Positions 25,234 to 28,370 of a stretch of 28,370 nt of DNA are shown piece by piece (within the stretch, counting starts at the first letter, position 1; each line of letters opens with the position of its first letter). Under the pieces are notes generated by a model that was given only the letters and a program-made list of their open reading frames with translations, was not told the origin of the DNA and searched no databases. The translations under genes were made by a program, and so were the position numbers. The stretch covers positions 1 through 28,370 of the forward strand of contig JBAWXE010000027.1 of the NCBI GenBank assembly GCA_037144255.1. The letters are read 5' to 3'. Source of the DNA: JBAWXE01 sp037144255. GTDB lineage: Bacteria > Bacteroidota > Bacteroidia > Chitinophagales > Chitinophagaceae.

Positions 25234-26427
25234 TTTCAGAAACTGTTCTTTCTTATGACCTAACATACTTAGATATATATAACCACAAGTACCTGATACT
25301 ATTGAGGCTGATATGATTGCTATCTTAGCTACTATCTGAATGTCCTCGGTATTAAATGCTAATGTGGCAATAAAAATAGACATAGTAAATCCAATACCTG
25401 CTAACATAGCAGTACCCAATAATTGCTTCCATTCGATACTATGAGGTAAGGATGCTATACCCCATTTTACAGCTATATAGCAAAAGAGGAAAATACCTAC
25501 CGGTTTACCAATAAATAGCCCCATCAGAATACCATAATGTACCGGAGAACTTAATACCTTTGAAAAATCAGTTGGTAATACGATCGCAGTATTAGCAAGA
25601 GCAAATAACGGCAGAATGAGAAAATTGACCGGTATATGCAGTCTATGTTCCATTTTTTGTACCTGATGTAACGGGATGGAAAAGGCTACAAGTACTCCTG
25701 CTATAGTGGCATGTATACCCGATTGATAGATACAATACCATAGAATAAGACCTACAATAATAAAAGGTGTAAGATATTTGACCCTGAACTTATTCATAAC
25801 CAATAAAGCCCCAAAAGCCAAACCGGCAAATAGTAGGTATACAAGGTTGATACTACGAGTATAAAAGATAGCAATGGCCATAATGCCTCCCAGATCATCA
25901 ATAATAGCAAGTGCTACTAAAAAGATCCGTAATGATAAAGGAGCCTTCTTACTGCCCAATAAAGACAAAACACCTAATGAAAAAGCAATATCTGTTGCCA
26001 TGGGTATACCCCAGCCAAGGTAATAGGGTGTATTTCCACACCATATCATATATATTATAGCCGGCAATAACATACCTCCAATAGCACCTAATATAGGAAG
26101 TAATGACTTTTTAAGGCTGGACAGTTCCCCAATTAATAACTCCCTCTTGATCTCCATACCTACAAGCAGGAAAAAAACAGCCATTAATAGGTCGTTTATA
26201 ATATGCAAATAGCTATTCGGTAGGTATAAAATACCGAACGAAATATTAAATTTCTTATTCCAAAAATCAAGATAAGCTCTGCCTGCCCGTCCATTACTTA
26301 TAAGTAAGGAAATTACACTACAAAATATCAACACGATACCCGTGGTACGGCTATCATGTATGAGTTCTTTTATAGGTGAAATTAACTTGCTACTTGTAAA
26401 ATTCTTGTTAGCTGGGTTCTGAGCCAT
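25231..26427 (-). CDS. nhaA: Na+/H+ antiporter NhaA
   Basis: Inner-membrane antiporter exchanging two H+ for one Na+ or Li+, for sodium and pH control. The 398-aa, about 12-helix protein shows TDIAFSLGVLSLLGS with Asp146 (E. coli Asp133) and VALAIIDDLGGI with Asp177-Asp178 (E. coli Asp163-Asp164, the ion-binding pair). GMEIKRELLIGELSS also matches the family. ATG 26427 is the only plausible start. A perfect -7 box ends 4 nt upstream, so the transcript may be leaderless. Confidence 0.94.
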   Translation of the reverse strand: MAQNPANKNFTSSKLISPIKELIHDSRTTGIVLIFCSVISLLISNGRAGRAYLDFWNKKFNISFGILYLPNSYLHIINDLLMAVFFLLVGMEIKRELLIGELSSLKKSLLPILGAIGGMLLPAIIYMIWCGNTPYYLGWGIPMATDIAFSLGVLSLLGSKKAPLSLRIFLVALAIIDDLGGIMAIAIFYTRSINLVYLLFAGLAFGALLVMNKFRVKYLTPFIIVGLILWYCIYQSGIHATIAGVLVAFSIPLHQVQKMEHRLHIPVNFLILPLFALANTAIVLPTDFSKVLSSPVHYGILMGLFIGKPVGIFLFCYIAVKWGIASLPHSIEWKQLLGTAMLAGIGFTMSIFIATLAFNTEDIQIVAKIAIISASIVSGTCGYIYLSMLGHKKEQFLK

Positions 26428-26431
26428 AATC

Positions 26432-26439
26432 CAAAGGTA
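26432..26439 (-). promoter_or_regulatory. -7 box of nhaA
   Basis: Minus-strand TACCTTTG, a perfect match, ending 4 nt before the nhaA ATG. No clear -33 TTG. Confidence 0.45.
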
Positions 26440-26911
26440 GTTAATGTATCATCCGTTTAAAAACCCTGTACAAATAAGGGCTTTACTTTCCTGACAACCC
26501 AAGAAGCCATTCCCTACTGCATTGCAGCAAAGTGCATTTTAAAGGGCAAAAAGTTGAAAAAAAATCCTAAAAAAATTGGGAAGTTCTAAAAGAAAATACT
26601 ACAAAAAAAGAGCGAATCAAGCCAATGGTCAATCTGTAATCAAAATTAAACAAACAAGTGCGTTTTGATTTTTTTTTTCAACAAATTGTTAGCAACTTCG
26701 TTCCCCTGCTGAAAGAAAATAACAGTAGGGAAAAGCAACGTGCAGTTTGTGTCTGAGGAGAAAGGATCCATAATAAACAATATTTTTTAAAGGGTGGTTT
26801 TGGGGAAGGGAAGGTGTCCGTTTTTTTATTCATTTCACGGACGGGTGAAGTAGTCGCCTAAAGCGATAGGATTAATGAAAAAAATGATTTAAATTGAGTG
26901 AAGTAAACAAC
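26440..26911 (+). other. intergenic leader region of dnaA
   Basis: No gene. It holds a run of ten T (26669-26678), a hairpin CCCTGCTG/CAGTAGGG (26704-26711 and 26723-26730, one G-T pair), a hairpin GTCCGT/ACGGAC with a 15-nt loop (26816-26821 and 26837-26842) and a five-codon frame at 26875-26892. No clear promoter box was found, and no match to the DnaA box TTATNCACA was seen on either strand, so this does not look like oriC. Confidence 0.5.
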
Positions 26912-28370
26912 ATGGACAAAAACTTTTACAATACATCTTCCAGTAACGTGCTTAACGAATATGAAGCTGCATGGGAAAAGTGTTTGGGTATCATAAAAGA
27001 TAATGTGAATTGGCGTACTTACCAAACTTGGTTCGAACCCATCAAAGCAGTGCAACTCAGTGGCAATGTTTTAACATTACAAGTACCCAGCCAATTTTTC
27101 TACGAGTGGCTTGAAGAGCATTTCGTTGAACTGCTTGGAAAGACTATTAAACGTGTATTGGGAAAAGAAGGTCGTTTAGAGTATCGCATCCTGATGGAGA
27201 GCAGTACATCACAACGCAATCCTGCATCTATCAATATGCCTGGTAGTACTTATACCAGAGCTTCAAAAGATAATAACTATGTGGACATGCCATTGAAATG
27301 GGATGATCCGCATAATATCAAAACACCTTATGCAATACCGGGCCTGAAGCGCATGCAGATAGACCCGCAGCTGAATGCCAATTATACTTTTGAGAATTAT
27401 GTAGAAGGTGATTGTAACCGCGTAGCACGTTCTGCAGGCTTGCATGTAGCACAAAAACCGGGTGCCACTTCTTTTAATCCTTTAGTAGTTTTTGGTGGTG
27501 TAGGATGGGGTAAAACACACTTGGTACAAGCAATAGGTAATGAGGTAAGACGCCTGCACCCTAACAAAGCAGTACTATATGTAAGTGCCGAAAAATTCAT
27601 CAATCAATTCATAGACCATTCCAAGAATAATGAGATAAATGACTTCATTCATTTTTATCAACTCATAGATGTGTTGATATTAGATGACATCCATTTATTC
27701 GTTCCTGCCACTAAAACACAGGATGTATTCTTTGCCATATTCAATCACTTACACCAAAGTGGAAAACAAATCATTCTTACCAGCGATACCGCACCAAAAG
27801 ATATGGAAGGTATGCAGGAAAGATTACTGAGTCGTTTCCGCTGGGGATTGAATGCAGATATTCAAGCGCCTGACTTCGAAACAAGACAAGCAATTCTGCA
27901 AGTGAAAATGAAGCATGAAGGTTTGGAAATACCTGAAGAGGTAGTGAAATATGTAGCATACAATGTGCAAAGTAATGTGCGCGAATTGGAAGGTGCATTG
28001 ATAGCTTTGTTTGCACAAGCTACTCTCAACAAAAAAGAAATTGATCTGGATCTGGCTAAACGTGTCATGAAGAATTTCGTGAAGACCGCTGCCAAGGAAA
28101 TGACCATAGAAAATATCCAAAAGATGGTATGCGAGTATTTCCATGTATCATATGACCGCTTACTGGCCAAGACTAGAAAACGCGAAGTGGTACAAGCTCG
28201 TCAGATCACTATGTATCTAGCCAAAAAATTCACCAAAAGCTCACTCAAGAATATTGGAGAACATTTTGGCGGCTTTGATCATACTACTGTTATCCACTCA
28301 TGCCAGACTGTAGAAAATATGATGGATACTGATAATGAGTATCGATACTCATTATCAGTATCCATCATAT
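26912..28370 (+). CDS. dnaA: chromosomal replication initiator DnaA (3' end missing)
   Basis: Binds DnaA boxes at oriC and opens the duplex for helicase loading. Domain I (about residues 1-95; WRTYQTWFEPI) and a variable linker precede the AAA+ domain, which begins YTFENYVEGDCN. It has Walker A GGVGWGKTH, Walker B VLILDDIHLF and the arginine-bearing RLLSRFRWGL. Domain IV carries the signature HFGGFDHTTVIHS, where Phe replaces the Arg before Asp (E. coli Arg432). The frame stays open to the last base without a stop, but after about 28343 the bases are an exact reverse copy of those just before, so only residues up to about DNEYR are trustworthy. Roughly ten to fifteen residues are missing. Confidence 0.94.
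   Translation, partial: MDKNFYNTSSSNVLNEYEAAWEKCLGIIKDNVNWRTYQTWFEPIKAVQLSGNVLTLQVPSQFFYEWLEEHFVELLGKTIKRVLGKEGRLEYRILMESSTSQRNPASINMPGSTYTRASKDNNYVDMPLKWDDPHNIKTPYAIPGLKRMQIDPQLNANYTFENYVEGDCNRVARSAGLHVAQKPGATSFNPLVVFGGVGWGKTHLVQAIGNEVRRLHPNKAVLYVSAEKFINQFIDHSKNNEINDFIHFYQLIDVLILDDIHLFVPATKTQDVFFAIFNHLHQSGKQIILTSDTAPKDMEGMQERLLSRFRWGLNADIQAPDFETRQAILQVKMKHEGLEIPEEVVKYVAYNVQSNVRELEGALIALFAQATLNKKEIDLDLAKRVMKNFVKTAAKEMTIENIQKMVCEYFHVSYDRLLAKTRKREVVQARQITMYLAKKFTKSSLKNIGEHFGGFDHTTVIHSCQTVENMMDTDNEYRYSLSVSII
28317..28370. repeat. perfect 54-bp palindrome at the sequence end
   Basis: 28317-28343 is followed by its exact reverse complement in 28344-28370 with no spacer, centred on ATCGAT. It ends at the final base and falls in the dnaA coding sequence. 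Confidence 0.95.

Noticed and set aside
27028..27044. GGTTCGAACCC, like a tRNA T-arm
   Set aside because: It is in the dnaA reading frame (TWFEPI), with no acceptor stem, anticodon arm or CCA around it.
28289..28298. TTATCCACT, one mismatch from a DnaA box
   Set aside because: Single, imperfect and inside the conserved VIHS codons of dnaA; no cluster, so not an origin.

Overview
The window reads as an ordinary stretch of a Bacteroidota chromosome, most likely a Chitinophagaceae/Sphingobacteriia-type aerobe. Four things point there. Two secreted proteins carry type IX secretion (Por) C-terminal sorting domains. Many genes are preceded by the Bacteroidota-type -7 box TAnnTTTG, and most starts lack a strong Shine-Dalgarno. 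Small EGF-type and WG-repeat envelope proteins are present. The genus cannot be named from sequence alone. I support 24 protein genes, one of them running off the right edge. I see no rRNA, tRNA, CRISPR, prophage or insertion sequence.

Layout. 1-2564: ppa, a half-size TSUP-type permease and asnS form a tight operon closed by a terminator. 2565-5280: a secreted WG-repeat protein (minus), a membrane-anchored ComEA-like helix-hairpin-helix protein and an acyl-CoA dehydrogenase. 5298-7135: a minus-strand pair, a T9SS-secreted thioredoxin-like protein followed by a cysteine-tagged outer-membrane barrel. 7302-10629 (minus): a TolB-like propeller protein, crcB (fluoride exporter), cdd (cytidine deaminase) and odhB (2-oxoglutarate dehydrogenase E2). 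10803-12485: a GEVED protein with three near-identical fibronectin III repeats and a T9SS tail. 12631-15984 (minus): an MBL-fold hydrolase behind a UMF1-type transporter, and a ureohydrolase. 16114-19068: ccmE and ccmF for cytochrome c maturation. 19392-23708: an EGF-like lipoprotein, an N-acetylmuramoyl-L-alanine amidase and, divergent from it, an LptD-like protein. 23842-26427: a second 2-oxoacid dehydrogenase E2 and convergent nhaA. 26912-end: dnaA, cut by the window.

How the genes work together. Most are core metabolism (pyrophosphate hydrolysis, Asn-tRNA charging, beta-oxidation, two 2-oxoacid dehydrogenase E2 subunits, pyrimidine salvage), ion homeostasis (F-, Na+/H+) and envelope biogenesis (cell-wall amidase, LPS assembly, c-type cytochromes). 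Many transcription units end in clear inverted-repeat terminators, several shared by convergent genes. I found no defence island or obvious new system. The points worth a second look are the perfect 54-bp palindrome ending exactly at the last base inside dnaA (probably an assembly fold-back), the thioredoxin/Cys-barrel pair, a terminator hairpin sitting on the crcB start codon, a promoter that leads only into a terminator (possible small RNA), a CxxxY-type CcmE, and an unusual residue in the DnaA box-binding motif.
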